Below, piece by piece: positions 5,345-6,126 of a stretch of DNA of 6,126 nt; position 1 is the stretch's first letter, and every line of letters starts with the position of its first letter. The DNA comes from an uncultured Ruminococcus sp. (GTDB lineage Bacteria > Bacillota > Clostridia > Oscillospirales > Acutalibacteraceae): the NCBI GenBank assembly GCA_902772755.1, contig CACYCD010000232.1:1-6126 (forward strand). Reading direction: 5' to 3'. The translations under genes and the position numbers were made by a program. The notes beneath the pieces were generated by a model. The model made no database searches and was not told where the DNA came from. It saw only the letters and a program-made list of their open reading frames with translations.

Positions 5345-6126
5345 TTATTTTACTTTTACCTTGATAACAAAAGCTACTCCGTTTACTTTTACTGTGATCT
5401 TTGCGGAACCCGGTTTGATTCCTTTGATCTTAACGGTGGTGGCGGTTGTTTTGGAGGTTACCTTGGCTACTTTTTTACTTGAAGTCTTGTAGCTGTTCTT
5501 GACTGCTGCAGCTTTTCCGGTTATTTTCAAGGTCAGGGTTTTACCCTTCTTTATTGAATAGGTCTTTTTAGTGTTGAGATTTTTGCCGCTGATCTTGATC
5601 GTGGGGTTGGAGGTGACTGTTACCTTGCAGGTGAGCTTTTTGCCGTTTGTAAGCTTAACGGTCACTTTTGCTGTACCCTTTTTGAGGGCTGTTATTTTGC
5701 CGTTCTTGACTGTGGCAACGGATTTATCGGAGATATTCCAGCTTTTTGCTTTGCCGTTTTTGACACTGATGGTCTTTGTCTTGCCTGCGGCGAGTCTGAC
5801 TGCGGAAGCTGAAAGCTTGGCAGTTTTGACAACGACAGTTGTAGTCGGCTCGGTTGTTGTAGGCTCGGTAACTGTAGGTACTGTTGCTGTAGGCTCTGTG
5901 GCTGTAGGCTCTGTTGCCGTGGGTTCTGTGGCTGTAGGCTCTGTTGCCGTGGGTTCTGTTGCTGTAGGCTCTGTTGCTGTAGGCTCTGTTACTGTGGGTT
6001 CTGTGGCTGTAGGCTCTGTTGCTGTAGGCTCTGTTACTGTGGGTTCTGTTACTGTGGGCTCTGTAACTGTAGGCTCTGTTACTGTGGGCTCTGTTGCCGT
6101 GGGTTCTGTGGCTGTAGGCTCTGTTA
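5345..6126 (-). CDS. Secreted/surface protein: TEPT repeat linker plus two C-terminal Ig-like (Big_2-type) domains, partial (N-terminus off the right edge)
   Basis: The minus-strand frame is open from the right edge to TAA at 5345-5347, giving 259 visible residues. Residues about 1-93 are a pentapeptide repeat TEPT[A/V], a low-complexity linker of the kind found in extracellular proteins of Ruminococcus-like bacteria. A TTTTVVVK junction follows. Residues about 103-170 form a Big_2-type Ig-like domain (KLSASAVRLAAGKTKTISV, then SDKSVATVKNGKITALKKGT and a VTVKLTNGKKLTCKVTV ending). Residues about 172-259 form a second, more divergent Ig-like domain ending IKPGSAKITVKVNGVAFVIK. Such domains usually act in adhesion or as spacers in surface or carbohydrate-active enzymes. 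Lysine content is very high, and there is no LPXTG or other anchor at the C-terminus. A GTG at 5663-5665 is internal and not the start. The signal peptide and any catalytic module must lie to the right of the window. Confidence 0.85.
   Translation of the reverse strand, partial: TEPTATEPTATEPTVTEPTVTEPTVTEPTVTEPTATEPTATEPTVTEPTATEPTATEPTATEPTATEPTATEPTATEPTATVPTVTEPTTTEPTTTVVVKTAKLSASAVRLAAGKTKTISVKNGKAKSWNISDKSVATVKNGKITALKKGTAKVTVKLTNGKKLTCKVTVTSNPTIKISGKNLNTKKTYSIKKGKTLTLKITGKAAAVKNSYKTSSKKVAKVTSKTTATTVKIKGIKPGSAKITVKVNGVAFVIKVKVK
5847..6126 (-). repeat. 15-bp coding minisatellite, 18 full units plus one partial, encoding TEPT[A/V]
   Basis: Fifteen-base units of the form GGCTCTGTTGCTGTA (plus strand) run head to tail from 5847 to the right edge: 18 complete units plus 10 bases of a nineteenth at 6117-6126. 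The array continues past the window. The unit is exactly five codons, so copy-number changes keep the reading frame. Units at the 5847 end are the most degenerate (GGCTCGGTTGTTGTA, GGCTCGGTAACTGTA, GGTACTGTTGCTGTA). Higher-order copies are visible: 5907-5936 is identical to 6087-6116, and 5952-5996 matches 5997-6041 except at one base. These point to expansion by duplication of blocks of two or three units. Confidence 0.95.

Noticed and set aside
5847..6126. CRISPR array or intergenic repeat
   Set aside because: Units are 15 bp, contiguous without spacers, and translate in frame as TEPT[A/V] joined to the Ig-like domains.

Overview
The window looks like a chromosomal segment of a low-to-moderate-GC Bacillota, most likely an Oscillospirales/Ruminococcus-like clostridium. 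This is an inference from the SigH-like sigma factor, the strong AGGAGG-type ribosome binding sites, the clostridial-type Sel1-repeat protein and the Thr/Glu/Pro-rich secreted Ig-like protein. No marker gene fixes the taxon. I see no RNA gene, CRISPR array, insertion sequence or prophage gene.

Layout. Bases 1-1475 (minus strand) hold nearly all of a YifB/ComM-type Mg-chelatase-like AAA+ ATPase whose C-terminal end lies beyond the left edge. An AT-rich divergent intergenic region (1476-1694) carries a good sigma-A-type promoter for the rightward genes and a weaker extended -10 for yifB. Five genes then run rightward: a short SigH-like sigma factor (1695-2249), a 91-residue double zinc-ribbon protein (2303-2578), a STAS-domain anti-anti-sigma-like protein (2664-2960), a HATPase_c_2 anti-sigma/serine-kinase-like protein (2987-3409), and a 628-residue Sel1-repeat protein (3416-5302). 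A 12-bp stem terminator (5309-5338) separates this cluster from a convergent gene (5345 to beyond 6126, minus strand). That gene encodes the C-terminal part of a secreted or surface protein: a TEPT[A/V] pentapeptide tandem repeat followed by two Ig-like (Big_2-type) domains.

How the genes may work together. The STAS and kinase-like genes form a classic partner-switch pair (SpoIIAA/SpoIIAB or RsbV/RsbW type). The Sel1-repeat gene follows the kinase by only 6 bp and starts with GTG, so it is probably translationally coupled. The sigma factor lies upstream on the same strand, but a 57-bp perfect stem-loop (2589-2645) separates the sigma/zinc-ribbon pair from the STAS/kinase/Sel1 trio. Whether the kinase acts on this sigma factor, on another one, or on the Sel1 protein cannot be told from sequence. 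No PP2C phosphatase is present in the window. This cluster is the best candidate for an undescribed system here. The other items of note are the stem-loop, an orphan perfect Shine-Dalgarno in the sigma/zinc-ribbon gap, and the minisatellite-like coding repeat.
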